64,000 nt of DNA, from NCBI GenBank assembly GCA_037179385.1, contig CM074185.1:13834866-13898865 (forward strand), written 5' to 3'. Below are positions 46,735 through 58,280 of this stretch, piece by piece. Within the stretch, counting starts at the first letter, position 1, and the number at the start of each line of letters is the position of its first letter. This DNA comes from Holothuria scabra (taxonomy: Eukaryota > Echinodermata > Holothuroidea > Aspidochirotida > Holothuriidae). The translations under genes and the position numbers were made by a program. Under the pieces are notes generated by a model, which was not told the DNA's origin, ran no database searches, and saw nothing but the letters and a program-made list of their open reading frames with translations.

Positions 46735-49700
46735 AGACGTTGGTATGCCAAAGGAAGTGGAAGTTTGAAACTGCATGTTCAGGATATTCAGATTGATAAT
46801 TATAGATTATTTATTTGTAGTAACTGTACTGTGTAAGAAATACCCATGCATCATCCTGATCTGTGATATAAAATTCAAGAATGCAGAGTGGCTCATATTC
46901 CGACAGAGAGTGCAGTCTGACTCAACAGGGTTTTGTATGCTCACTTTGATGATGTACCCTTCAAACAGTAGACCAGGTTTGTGTCTGCGCAATGAAAACA
47001 TTTGGCTACAATTAAACAGGTTGGGAGAATGTATGAAGTAGTGAGAGGACTTGGCCTAGCTTGAATATTCTACCTCCAGAAATAGACCCTAATTCTCATT
47101 TTAAAGATATCCTGTAGAAGAATGTTTCAAATAAATTTATGTTTAATACGGTGAAGTAGAATGTTACCCATCATTCTTAACTCAATTCTTTGGGTGCTCA
47201 AAATATATGCAAGTAAAGTTATCAGATTTTTGATTCAATTTTTATGAACTTGGAGCAAGCTTGTGTTACATATCCTACACTTGCACTGATCAAATGTGTT
47301 TTCTAAAACTTCTTTTGCAAATGATCAAAATATTTCTTTTCTTAGATTTGAATATGCCATGAGCAAGGGTGGAAAAACCAGCAAAATGGGAAGCTCCTTG
47401 CCAAGAATTGTTGAAAATTTGGAAGGGTATTTTTTTTTACAGACGAACATTTAATTTCCAGTGTAAATTTTATTTGTGCTGAAAATACACATTTCCTAGT
47501 TATCTTCATGTTTTGAGCCCTTGCCATGGTAAGTGGGACACAGAAATTTTTCAATCGTGACATTTTCTATTAATGGGTTAAACCAAATCCCTGTGTTTCA
47601 TTTTGAATAAGAGCAATTGTAAAATCAGGACTTGATACTGTAAGCATTGCCCATCTGTACTGAAACATTGACATCACTCCTTGAACAGTACTTCCTTCAG
47701 GTTCAGTCATGACATGCTTTGGGTCTGTGTTGCCACATTCATGTACGTTATGCCAACTTCCCAAGGACAAAATATGACTTGAATAAAACTTTTGATTACA
47801 TTTAATTCTAGCATTGAGCAATCCATGAGAACTCTTTTATCAGCTCTCTTCCACTAATTTGGTTTAATCCTATACCTGATCCACAAGCTTGTTTATTTGT
47901 GGTATTGTGCAGTACTTTATGTGTCCCCACCTGAGTACCATTTAGAAACCAGCCTGGCAAAGGTGCATGCTGGTGCATGCATGGTGCCTCTTAAATTGGA
48001 GACTGCGGTACTGCTTCGATGGGTCTCATATATGTCCTAATATCCATCATTGTTTGCTGTAAGTTATGGAGGGACTTGTACATTTAGACGTAGAATGATT
48101 TTGCAATGATGCAGAATTAAGTTGTTTGCCAAAGGAGAAAATATTTATGCAAATTGCATGCATACAGTATATGCACTTGCTTACTGTACAAACAGCACCG
48201 CTACACTTGAAGGGAATGTAGCATATCCACAAAGAAAGTTAGGAATACATAGCACTTTATACACGAAGATCAGTACCAATTGGTTAAATTTTGATATGAA
48301 TTGAAACAATTACTCCACTCTTATTGATCAATTTTTTTGGGGGTATACTGGTATTTGTGTACTCAGTCAATGGCATAAAAAGGCCTTCTAGATGCATGGG
48401 GAAGCTAGAAAGAAAGGGGGTGCCCAAATTCATTTTTCTTAAAGCCTCTAGCTCTAATATTCATGGGTGGGGGGTGGGGGTGGGGGTATGGGATAGGAAT
48501 GAAACCTTGCACACACAAGCTCTGGGATGTTTGAATTCTCCATGGACCCCTGTGCGTTGTCCACCCAGGTCCACCCTACTGCTACCTAGAAGTCCCCAAT
48601 AAGAATGAAGTTGTATGTAATTGTAGACTTTTGAAACTCAGTTCAGCTTTGCTGAAGTTCTACTGCAGAGGTGCACTAAGCTGGTGTTCTTGTTTAAATT
48701 GGAGAAGGTACTGGAGTGTGTAGAACACAGCTTTTAAAATAGGGCTTCATTGTGATCCTTTTTGAAGTCTGAAAACTATGTAAAAACTTGCTGCACACCC
48801 TTCAGAAAAAAGGAGAATGTGATCTATTCAAAGTTTGACCATACATTTTGTAGGGATGGATTTGTAAACTTCAAAAAGGAGGTGGATAGTTCTTGTCAGC
48901 CTTTCAACCTTCAGGACAGTGTGCATGGTAAGTATCATCTCCTCCTTTCTCCCCCTCCTTCCCTCCCCCCTCATTTTGGCCCAGCCGACAATGCTAATAA
49001 AATATGCTAGGTGCATGCTTATGAGAATGAACGGCACAGTAATGGCAAACTCAAAATCATCATAACTGCCATTGTCATTCTCATTCAAAAGAAATGGTAG
49101 GTAGACTATACATCTGTGCTACAGGTCCTTGCTCCAGGGAATGCAATTTATAACACTACCATAACTGCTGTAAACCACTGGAAATAGATTCTTCTACATC
49201 CTGTAAATACCCCATCATTTTTCTGATCTACCTCTGTTAGTGAATAGCCTGACCCAACTAGTCTCCAAGGCATATGTAAAGGTATAGGAAATATGTAATT
49301 TACTCATATCTCATAGTAATATTAAATAATTTTATGCCAAAATTATAATAATTACTGGAATTCCTAAAAAGTCAATTGACAGAAATAATACATAAAATAA
49401 AAGATGAAAATCAGGTAGAGTACCATATTCTTACTGGAATCTTGTACCAGCTGTTTCACTTTATTGTTTTACACTTAAAATTTCCCATCAACATGCCATA
49501 ATACATTTCTTGATCAACAAGCATGACAGTGGAAAGCTCTTATTTTTTTTTATAATAGTAGACAATTCCCAAACAAAACATAACTCTTCCATTTTGCATG
49601 TTGTTATTAATTCACTTCAAAAATGATACAAAAACTTGTGTTTTTCTGAAAAAAATTTATATTTCAAGTGATATGAAAACTACTACCATCTTTGTAAATG

Positions 49701-50171
49701 AAGTTTTTAAAATGTAGGAATTCAAGGCTTTCGTGCAACTTTCATGATCTTGCATGATAGTTTGGGTCTACAAGTACATTTTTTGTCACTGATATCATGA
49801 TATGCAATTCCCATCTCAATGTACTTCTGGGTGGCCTTTCCACTCCTATACTTGCACTCCTGTCACTGTATCCTAACATGATGACACCGGCCGTCTTCCC
49901 CAGTCTCGGAATATTGCATTAAGTAAGTATTGACAGTCATACGAAGCAAGTTTGAATGAGTTGAATTCTCTGGGCAATCAGCTTGCAGTGGAGATGTAGT
50001 TCTCAAAGCCACCATACAGACCTGGCCTGCACTTTCTTCTTTAAAGAGAAGACATCAATTTTCCTTCCAGCTTAACAAGAAGATAATGGTAGGTTCCCAT
50101 GCATGAGTTCTGCCATATAGTAGGTATTGTAGGTGATTTTTTTTCCAGAACAGTTGATGCAGTTCCTGTAG
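46735..50171 (+). other. Chain of phase-compatible candidate exons
   Basis: Four segments with acceptor and donor dinucleotides and compatible phases: 46735-46832 (starts RRWYAKGSGSLKLHVQDI), 47346-47426 (FEYAMSKGGKTSK), 48854-48927 (DGFVNFKKEVDSSCQPF) and 50149-50171 (EQLMQFL, stop TAG). The donor after 48927 (ATG|GTAAGTA) and the acceptor before 50149 (TTTTTTTTCCAG) are good. No family is recognised, no start exon was found, and 47346-47426 resembles a dispersed GGTGGAAAAA repeat. They could continue the gene at 44826-46018, but no phase-0 donor links them. Confidence 0.2.
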
Positions 50172-51763
50172 TGCTAGTGCCTTCAAGGATACAAAGAAGA
50201 GCATAGTATAAAGAAGTAATATGTCACATGTAGTAACAACCTTTTAGTTTGAGTAAACTGTTGAAAATGTTGTACTCTTGAAGGTTAGTTTACTCTGATA
50301 TGATATTTTAACTTACTTCATGCTATGTACATATAGCCATGTTGAAGATTCTTGTGACAGGCAGAGGCTACTGAGCTGTTACATGAATGACACATAGGCC
50401 TGGATTAATATGATGTTTATTTCATATGATGTTAATTAAAATGCAAAATAGTTAGCATATGAAACATGAGAGATGTACGCCAGCTTGTGAAGGGAATCAT
50501 TTTCAAAAAATATGGATACTCATGTCGATTAGTTATGAGAGAGTAACCTTTGTAATAAGTGACTGCTCTTCCATTGACCAATTCAGAAGATGCAGTAGGG
50601 AGCTAATGCTTTCCTTACAAAAGGCAGTTGCATGCACTGCAATTGTTCTGATTTATTAAACATGACAGCTACTTGACAGGGTTAGTCTCTTAGCAACAAA
50701 AGTTTGTGTGCTTTTTGAGGAGCTAAAGATGTTAGCCATTTTACCAGAACTGGTGGGAACCATCTGGAATGAAGAGATTCACCTAGCAGTGGCAAACATA
50801 GTTTTACAAGAAATTTTGTCATGTGGGGTAGCTAGAACCTTTTTTTCTAATTTGGAGGGTAAGAGGGGGTGGGCTTTAAATGATTGATAGATTTATATTT
50901 TGTTACACTTCGGGTATCAGTGGAGGGAAGTTCTAATTGCCACCCCCCATTACTTAGTTAACAGGGCTGCATGTGTATTCTGTTACATGTACAGCATTTC
51001 ATTAGGCCATTTAACTGACGACGTAGACCTGTTTGAGGGCTATTTAATACCCTGATGTTTTAAAATGAGGTTAGGTAATGGATTATAGCAAGCACCCTGA
51101 AAAATCTTAAAATCTTTGGTCTAGTAAACTAAGTTCTCCTGAGGTCGAGTGTGGAAGAACTGTTTCAGACAACCATCATTGCCAGACTATCCCTAGATGC
51201 AATTTGCTGTCACATGTCAATTAAGCATTCAGTGGAAATTGTTGGCATTATTACAACAGTACTGAGCTGGTTGCAATTGGATACTGCATTCTTATCCTTT
51301 GAACATGGTCAGTCCAATTTATTTCTAATCATACTGTATATAATGATTTTATCAAGCAAACCCTTCCTAAACTTTTGTGCATCACACAACTATTCTTTTT
51401 TGATTTTGTCCTAATTTAGGGGGTGAAAAGCCAATTTTCGAGCTAGCTAGGCCATCATATGTGATCAGAGTGTAGTCTGAAATCTGTCAATTCACACAAG
51501 TCTTTTTAATTGTGGGATATATTTTATTAAACACTATGTAACTCAATTGTAGGACAAAGAGTGTTGTGCTTGAAGTAATTTCATACTGGCAATGACTAAA
51601 GTTTTGTCCCTTTCACAGCTGTTTAAGATATATCAGCCTTAATTTGAAGGTGTACCCCGGTAGAAACTACTGTAGCATTAATTATACACTCAATACTCTC
51701 AATACACTCAATAAATAACAAGGATCCACGCACATGCAACGTGATGGAAGTTGAATTTGTTTC

Positions 51764-52144
51764 TTGCTGTATTGTATCGGACCTTGGGAATTTGTGCCCA
51801 TAATCTTGGGAAAGTTTCTCCCTTGTTCAATTTTATATTGCATATACACGTACGTACATCGCCAAGTAAAGGATTTTTCGCAGAATTACTGCCAATGTCT
51901 GCTAATTGCCATCGTATTTGTTCTTTTCTCTTTTCCTTACCTTCTCGCAGCTTTAAACATCACAAATTACTCGTTAACTAAAGCTGATAAAGCGTTTCCT
52001 GGAAGCCGTGCCGTCAATCTCATGTTAATTTTGGGAAAAGTTGCCCTCGCCGATATCTCTTGTTATTGCCGACGATTGTTCGTTGTATGTAGTATTTGCA
52101 AATGTCATGCAGAAATCCACATCACCCGAAAGAGTACCGTCTAG
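51764..52144 (+). other. Unassigned 126-codon open frame near the insertion's right end
   Basis: It contains a hydrophobic run (LLIAIVFVLFSFPYLLAAL) and many cysteines but matches no family. The opposite strand from 52153 opens a 43-codon frame starting MEVLDGTLSGDVDFC. Either could be an exon or chance; neither looks like a transposase. Confidence 0.15.
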
Positions 52145-52265
52145 TACTTCCATGCTTCAACTTCCCTCCGTCGATTCCACGAACATTTTTCACGGCCAAG
52201 GAGGGTGATGGCGCTGTAACAGTTTTTGATGCGCGAAGGAGAAAAGAACAATTCTAAAAACATGC

Positions 52266-52298
52266 TGCCGCCCCCGTTTCGCTCCACGATACAGTGTC
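52266..52298 (-). repeat. Terminal inverted repeat, right
   Basis: In complement begins GACACTGTATCGTGGAGCG. The differences from the left end are G/T, T/A and A/G at three positions. Confidence 0.8.
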
Positions 52299-53979
52299 TT
52301 TAAATAGTGGGTTGGTGTGGTCCCTGGGACCTGCATGAGCTAAATGGCGAACCGCTCGTTTCTGCAATGTAGTAAGTTGGCTAAGGTAAGAACTGTTAGC
52401 CCCGCTCCAGACAATGGAACAATAATTTAAGTGGGGAATAATTAAAGTCTGGTATAGTGTCATGAGTATATTTCTTGGCAAAAAGTGTTTTAGTTTGGAT
52501 AGTACGCCCACGTTTCTTGAAATCGTCTTGGAAATATTTGTAATGTGTTCTCGCCAGGTGAGCTTTTCATCTATGTATACTCCTAGAAACCTCGTTGTGG
52601 TCACTTGCTTAATAGCAATCCCATTTATACAGACATCACTACCCCGCCTGCTAGTTCTATTATTACCAAAGATAATATAGTTAGTTTTACTAATGTTTAA
52701 GGATAGCTTGTTAGCAGAGAACCAGTTACATATCTTACTCAGTTCAATTGAAGCGGTATCATACAATGAATCTACACTCTTATGTCTGAAGAAAATGTTA
52801 GTGTCATCAGCAAAAAGTATAATATCAGCTTTATCAGCAACAAAATAAATATCATTCATATAAACAATGAACAGGAGTGGCCCCAGTATGGACCCTTGGG
52901 GTACCCCACAACGAATATCCTTGAGACTTGAAGTCATACCCTTGTAATAAGTATATTGGGATCTATTTGAGATGTAGCTGTGAAACCAATCTAGAACATT
53001 ACCTCGGATACCATAAGTCTCTCGTTTAGCAAATAGGATACTATGATCAATTGTATCGAATGCTTTACTTAGGTCTAGAAATACACCCATTGAAATATTA
53101 TTACCATCTAAACTTGTGCATAGCTTGTCTAAAGCATCCGATAGGGCTAATTCAGTTGAATGGTTAGGACGAAAACCATACTGTCCTTTACAAAGGATAT
53201 GAAAATTTTTAAGAAAATCATGCACTCGGTTAAACATTAACCTTTCAATTATCTTTGCAAAACATGAAAGTAAGGAAATAGGGCGATAATTTTCAAAAGC
53301 TTGTGGGTCCCCCTTTTTAAACACGGGTAATACTTTCGCCGTTTTCAATTTGTTTGGAAATACTCCTGTCTTGAACGAAAGATTAAAAATATAAGTAAGT
53401 GGTGTAGCAATAAACGGTAACACCTGTTTTATAATACTAGGTTTAAAATCATCATACCCCGCTGCTTTGTTGGGCTTCAGACTGGCATTAGCTACATTCA
53501 AAAATTCATCTTCAGAGACCGGGTACATAAACATAGAATTGGAGTTAATGGCAATGTTTCCAAAGAAGTGATCTGCATCGCCACTGGTTGCAATCTTGTC
53601 TGCAAGTGAAGGCCCAATATTAACAAAATAATCATTGAAACTTTCAGCAATATCTTTATCGTTATCAATATTATCGCTGCCATTTCTAAAGGTATCAGGG
53701 TACATGAAATCTGCACGATTTTTATGCAAAATATCGTTAATATTTTTCCATGTCTTTTTAATATCATTTACATTCTCTGAATATTCCACAGTAATGAGCA
53801 CGTCTGGAAAAAAGGATAATATGATTCAGTTTATTTCGATAATTTTTATATACTTGGTGGTTCTTAAGAGACGGAAACTTTAGATAAGAGCGTAGAAGCT
53901 TCTGTTTTTTTCTAATAGATGTTAAAATTCCTTGAGTAATCCATGGGTGTTTCTTTCTCCGTTTCTTGTTCTGGTTCAC
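52299..53979 (-). pseudogene. LINE ORF2 reverse transcriptase, 5' fragment
   Basis: Encodes most of a non-LTR retrotransposon reverse transcriptase, which copies element RNA into DNA at a nicked target. Motifs in order: FKKGDPQAFENYRPISLLS (fingers), GFRPNHSTELAL, LDLSKAFDTIDHSIL (motif A, catalytic Asp), GVPQGSILGPLLF (motif B), ILFADDTNIFF (motif C, two catalytic Asp), KLSLNISKTNYIIFG and FLGVYIDEKLTW (thumb side). Residues PWITQGILTSIRKK at the N-terminal end lie in another frame; a frameshift near 53762-53768 separates it from NDIKKTWKN. Endonuclease is missing. The fragment ends TNPLFK at the insertion point; the open frame runs on to 52254 only through foreign sequence. Not functional. 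Confidence 0.93.
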
Positions 53980-54021
53980 TCGTTTAACTGGAAAACTTTC
54001 AGGATACTGGAAAACTGGAAA

Positions 54022-54396
54022 ACTTTCCCAGGATACCGGCCTGACGGGCTATAATACGGCATTGAGCAGTGTGCTTGCCCATGTAAACTTTTTACTTGCT
54101 TCAGACTGTTGGGGGGGGGGTTCCGAAGGACTGATAAGGTTTGACCCTTTTCTTAAAGTGCGTGTCCGTTTCAAGTAAAGTTCTGCACGAATGTCCGTCA
54201 GATTTTGTTGAGACTTTCCCAGGATACCGGCCTGACGGGCTACAATACGGCATTGAGCAGTGTGCTTGCCCCGGTAAACTTCTTACTTGCCTCAGACTGT
54301 TGGGGGGGGGGTTCCGAAGGACTGATAAGGTTTGACCCTTTTCTTAAAGTCCGTGTCCGTTTCAAGTAAAGTTTTGTACGAATGTCCGTCAGATTA
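54022..54396 (-). repeat. Two tandem units of about 185-190 bp at the LINE 5' end
   Basis: ACTTTCCCAGGATACCGGCC starts both copies (54022 and 54213) and GAATGTCCGTCAGATT ends both; they differ at roughly nine positions. The proximal copy lies inside the inferred LINE, the distal copy outside the duplication. They may be promoter monomers of the LINE or an older duplication. Confidence 0.75.
54203..54218. repeat. LINE target-site duplication, right copy
   Basis: TTTTGTTGAGACTTTC, identical to 38250-38265, just upstream (minus sense) of the LINE 5' end. Confidence 0.65.
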
Positions 54397-54399
54397 AAG

Positions 54400-55620
54400 C
54401 CGGAGAAAAGTTCTTAACGTTTTTCAAGTAATTCCGATCGTTTTTAATTGCAATAACGCATCGATAATACCGTATGATTATCACTAATACCTTCATAATA
54501 GCCCTTATATGCTCCCCCAGACCAGCGGTCCAACAACCATGGTGACCGCCTGACAGGGCAGATGTCAGCTAGGCTGACGGACTTGATGGAATCGGCTCAA
54601 CCTTGACAAGTGCTCCTCGGCTCAACTTGGCACCATATATAATTAGTCATGACCCACACCTGAAACCGGAAACGAAGCAGCCGTTTTTATTTTGAGCATT
54701 AGTTTGAAATCAAATTTTCACTTCCGACAAAAGAAAAAAAGGTCAGCGACTCAGTAGGCTTGCTAAGCGATCGGACTGCAAATCACCAGATCAATAAAAC
54801 TATTTTTCGAGCATAAATGTTTGAAGCCTGAATTCGTATAATCGACCATTTGCTCAGTATGTTCCCCAAGAATATAATGAAGTAGGCTGTGTTACGACCA
54901 TGATTTTTTCCTCGTTTTTTCGGTCATATCCAATACTCGATCGGGCACACAAAGTTTATCTTCGTACTCCAATAAAAACCATGGCAATTTAATTCTTAAA
55001 ATTAAAATGGCTATCCGAATTTTCCCAATTATCCGGGGAGATTTTTGCCCTTAATTCTCTCCCTCTTCCCCCACCCCTTAAGTCAGTGGCGGAGCTTTCA
55101 TATGGTCAGGGGGGAGGTCACCCCCCTGACGGACCAAAATCATCTGTCGGTAGCCCTTTTAGGTTTTTCACATACTTCACTCTTGCACCATTATTGGAAA
55201 AGACATAATTTAATAGCGTTGCTTTAAGGCCCAGACTGCCAGATAACAAAATGTTCAAACAGATACCACAAATTGTACTATCTGCACTTTATTCTGATGA
55301 AAGGGTCATCTTCTGCAATAGGGATAGATTTTGCGGAAAGGTATCTCCATTCTCTATAAGTACTTATGTGTGCTTCCAAACCAAGCCTGATTATAAGCTT
55401 GCAAAATGCACACAGAGACTGACATTAAATTCACCCTCCCGGCCAATAAAAGTTGCAGAGGGCGCAACAGTAATTGTAGAACAAAAAGCCCTTTTCTTGT
55501 CGGGGATCATTGTCACCATAGACGATAACAAGAGTTTATGAGGATACCAAAATAGCTTCCACAACATTTTCAAAATCATTTGAAGAGAGCATTCTGGTTA
55601 ATAAAATCTGTTATCATAGT
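54400..55620. other. No gene recognised; CAGTGGCGGAGC repeat start at 55085
   Basis: Near 55085 CAGTGGCGGAGCTTTCATA with a G-run resembles a hAT-type end, but no partner end with matching flanks was found. The remaining frames are short. Confidence 0.35.
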
Positions 55621-55622
55621 GG

Positions 55623-55983
55623 TCAGGGCGCAAATCTCTGTTTGAGAGTGAGGGGGGGGGGGCGAAAATGCTTATGATGTGCCCATGATTACTAAACTGC
55701 GCCCCCTTGGCGGGCACCGCGAGCGTGAAGCGTGAAGCCCCAAAGGACTCCTGGTGGGATCCAGGGGAAAAGCCCCTGTGGGGGTCCAGGGGCGAAGCAC
55801 CCGGAAGCTCTTGTGTTCTAGCGTTTCCAAAGCTCCAGAAAAACTGTTTTCGAACGAAAAAAGGTGACCATATTTTTAGGTCTACTCAATTTTTTTTTTT
55901 TTGGGGGGGGGGGGGAATTACAATTTTGCCCCCACTTTTTCACTTGAGGGGGCGAAGGCCCCCTTGCCTGGGATTTGCGCCCA
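55623..55983. repeat. G-rich element with GGGCGCAAATC ends
   Basis: CAGGGCGCAAATCTC on the left and, in complement, TGGGCGCAAATCCCAGG on the right form an inverted pair around a GC-rich interior with repeated CCAGGGG words. No target duplication identified. Confidence 0.45.
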
Positions 55984-56349
55984 TGATATTGGTAATGGTT
56001 TAGGAGTACTAATGGGAAGTTTCCATTTTTGCTTTTTTTCGAGTGACTGTTCTCATGATTAATGGCTATTTTATTCCACAAATGCCGGGTGGTCATCTGA
56101 CATTGAACGAAAATGTCATGGAAAAAGGAAACGCTTCTTTCTGTACTTCCGTGGCCTCGAAACCCAGAAAATTGCATCTGATAAAGTTTTGACTGCTTTT
56201 ATTTCTAATGAATTCGGTATCTAGAGAGCCAAGCAGACCTTTTGTCTTGGGAATGTCTTGCAGTGTGCTTATCTAATGATTGGTCCCATAAAGAAAATTA
56301 TGTCAATTGATGTTTCTTCGTGTATTTATCTTGATTTCCAGATGCCAAC

Positions 56350-56654
56350 TTAAAGGCAGTCATTCGTCACCCTAAACTACAGTTTCAGTATACATATATC
56401 AAAACTCTCAATTGGTACAGCTCTTTGATTGGCATCACATTCAAACAATGCATCATAGCTAAATTACACAGCATGGGCACTGAGAGTGTCTTGATTACAC
56501 ATTATGGACTTGTATGCCCACTGGGACAAGCCATGAAGCAATAAACAAGGATTGTGTCTGGATAAAGATGAGTTTTAGATAAATGTGGGAGGGGCTAGAA
56601 GTAAGTAGGTTGGGAGAATTGGAACTGTTTGGGATGATGAAAATATGCCTTTAA
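56350..56654 (+). mobile_element. TTAAAGG-type MITE, full copy (plus orientation)
   Basis: Starts TTAAAGGCAGTCATTCGTCA and ends GATGAAAATATGCCTTTAA, with CTCAATTGGTACAGCTC and ACACAGCATGGGCACTGAGA inside. It is nearly identical, inverted, to 59355-59660, so the two are recent copies of one subfamily. Confidence 0.8.
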
Positions 56655-56800
56655 AATGTACACCTAACGGTGATTGATTTCCAAAACTACCCCCTCCGTA
56701 AGATTGTTTGCAATTGACTCTAGCAGGCTTAATCTTTATCTTCACAAATTAGTCTACTATACATTAAATTATTAAATCTGCGTCTGCCAATTACAAAAAA

Positions 56801-56931
<131 letters not shown>

Positions 56932-57164
56932 CGCCTTTAAGTTCAAACTAATATGTTAAAGAGAGGGATAGAAACATGGGCGTGTGCAGGTAGGGTCAAG
57001 GGGGACTTTCCTTCTCCTGTAAAATAAAAAAAAAACCTAATAAAAAATAAAGAAAAATTAAGAAAAAGACGAAGAAAAATTAATATAAACATTCTTTAAC
57101 AGTTCACTCAGTGTTCCCCTATTTACATGATGTATATAGTCTTGTAAGAAGAGCCATTTCTAGC

Positions 57165-57235
57165 GATCTGGGCGGCATTTTAGGCCAAAATTTTCTTGCG
57201 CTCCATGACGACTCATGGTGGTGCAGAGATTTCCC
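57165..57235 (-). repeat. GCGGAGC-core repeat fragment
   Basis: TAGGCCAAAATTTTCTTGCG followed by CTC..ACTCATGGTGGTGC matches the family core in complement, as at 60550-60616. Confidence 0.45.
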
Positions 57236-57325
57236 CCTAAAAATATCCCCCCGAAATTTTCTTCTGCGCGGGCCCATGGATGGAAAATTAAACATGTTTC
57301 AGCAGAAAAACTTTCTGAGAAGAAA

Positions 57326-57383
57326 TGGCCAAGTCGACTTGAACCAATAGGTTGAAAACTGGGCCGTAAAACTCCATCTAACT
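57326..57383 (+). repeat. SINE 3' tail fragment
   Basis: GTCGACTTGAACCAATAGGT and GGGCCGTAAAACTCCATCTA match the last 60 bases of the SINE. Confidence 0.7.
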
Positions 57384-57588
57384 AAATCTACCAGGTCACG
57401 GTAGAGGAAACCAAATAAAATGCCCGAAAAGCAATGACTTAGATTCAGGGTATATACTCCTTCGAAGCTACTACTGAAAACCATTTTCGCCCCCTCCGAG
57501 GCTCCGACCGAAATCCCTAGCTCCGCCACTGCCTCCGCAACTAAAGCTACGCCTGTGCCGACCTTCGAAGTCTTCTCCATTTCGTACT

Positions 57589-57608
57589 ATATATAAAGGA
57601 TGACGTAA
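57589..57608 (+). promoter_or_regulatory. TATA-like and CRE-like pair
   Basis: TATATAAAGG is followed at once by TGACGTAA. Core-promoter-like in sequence, but no transcript start or gene immediately downstream is supported. Confidence 0.2.
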
Positions 57609-58082
57609 TTTTTTTCATGTGACAGCCAAGCAGCTGATGATGAAAATCAGCGTACGCTCAAATCTGGAAATCTGGCCGTGGCCACGTTACATACACAGTA
57701 CAAAATCAACGGCAATAAAAGTTAGTCCACTTCCACTTTTGTAAGAATTTTCCAGAGTTACATGATAGTTGCTGGCCCTTTAAAATAAATGGGCGCCAAT
57801 TTAGAGCAAACAAAAAAAGATATACTTTCGAAAAATGTAAGAACTTAAAGAAATAATATTTGCATTTGCATAGAAAAGGCGGATATAGGATTTACGATTG
57901 ATGAAAAATTTGAGAAATTAAAGCAGTTGTTTCTAACTTTATCTGTCAGACCTGCCAAATTATAAGGTCTTGGGGGTTAAACCTGTTTTTTCTTTTCTCA
58001 TGTAAAACGTTTCTCTGTTTAGTCGTTTTGGTAGGCTATAGCTAAATCCTGCAAGAAGTATGCAAGCAGTGCAAAATTTTCA

Positions 58083-58280
58083 GATGCAACAAAACCATTT
58101 ATTTTCGAAAAATATCAAAGCTGGTTGCAGGAAACTTTTCTTGGAGTTATGGAAACCAGATGGCGTTTGTCGTTCTCGCAAAGAGAGAGTACCGTTACAG
58201 AGTAGTAACAACAACAGAAGCAGATTGTGAGGACGAACCTTCAAAGTCGCAAAGCAAGTGATTATTGTTTTCAATTTCAT
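58083..58280. other. Ambiguous short coding-like segment
   Basis: Three plus-strand frames and one minus-strand frame are open for 33-66 codons. The plus frame starting at the internal ATG reads MAFVVLAKREYRYRVV and ends SKSQSK; the minus frame starts MKLKTIITCFATLK and has an eight-leucine run like a signal peptide. No family is recognised and the evidence does not choose between them. Confidence 0.15.

Larger units (their letters stand above)
38858..52298. mobile_element. 13,441-bp TIR-bounded insertion (large cargo-type DNA element)
   Basis: The left end (38858-38890) and right end (52266-52298, complement) match at 30 of 33 bases: GACAC-GTATCGTGG-GCGAAACGGGGGCG-CA. They are flanked by TTTAAA at 38852-38857 and 52299-52304. 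Excision restores the LINE ORF2 frame exactly. If TTAA is the duplication the ends begin AGACAC; piggyBac, Kolobok and Sola3 families use TTAA, while Polintons use 6 bp but have far longer TIRs and large genes that are absent. No frame in the segment exceeds about 130 codons, so no intact uninterrupted transposase is present. It contains SINE copies, a foldback element and a possible spliced gene. The superfamily is unresolved. Confidence 0.75.
38266..54202 (-). mobile_element. CR1/Jockey-type LINE, split by a 13.4-kb insertion
   Basis: The 5' part lies at 52299-54202 and the 3' part at 38266-38857, both on the minus strand. The outer ends carry the identical 16-mer TTTTGTTGAGACTTTC at 38250-38265 and 54203-54218, read as the target duplication. 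The 3' end has AATAAA then repeated ATGAA units, as in CR1/Jockey-group tails. Without the insertion the LINE is about 2.5 kb, so it is 5'-deleted: no endonuclease domain or ORF1 is present. The right copy of the 16-mer overlaps the junction of two tandem units (54022-54396), so the 5' boundary is less certain than the 3' one. Confidence 0.8.

Noticed and set aside
38858..52298. Polinton/Maverick identity for the 13.4-kb insertion
   Set aside because: A 6-bp duplication is compatible, but the TIR is only about 33 bp and there is no long DNA polymerase, integrase or capsid frame.
54022..54396. LTRs of an LTR retrotransposon
   Set aside because: The two copies are directly adjacent with no internal coding region, primer-binding site or TG..CA ends.
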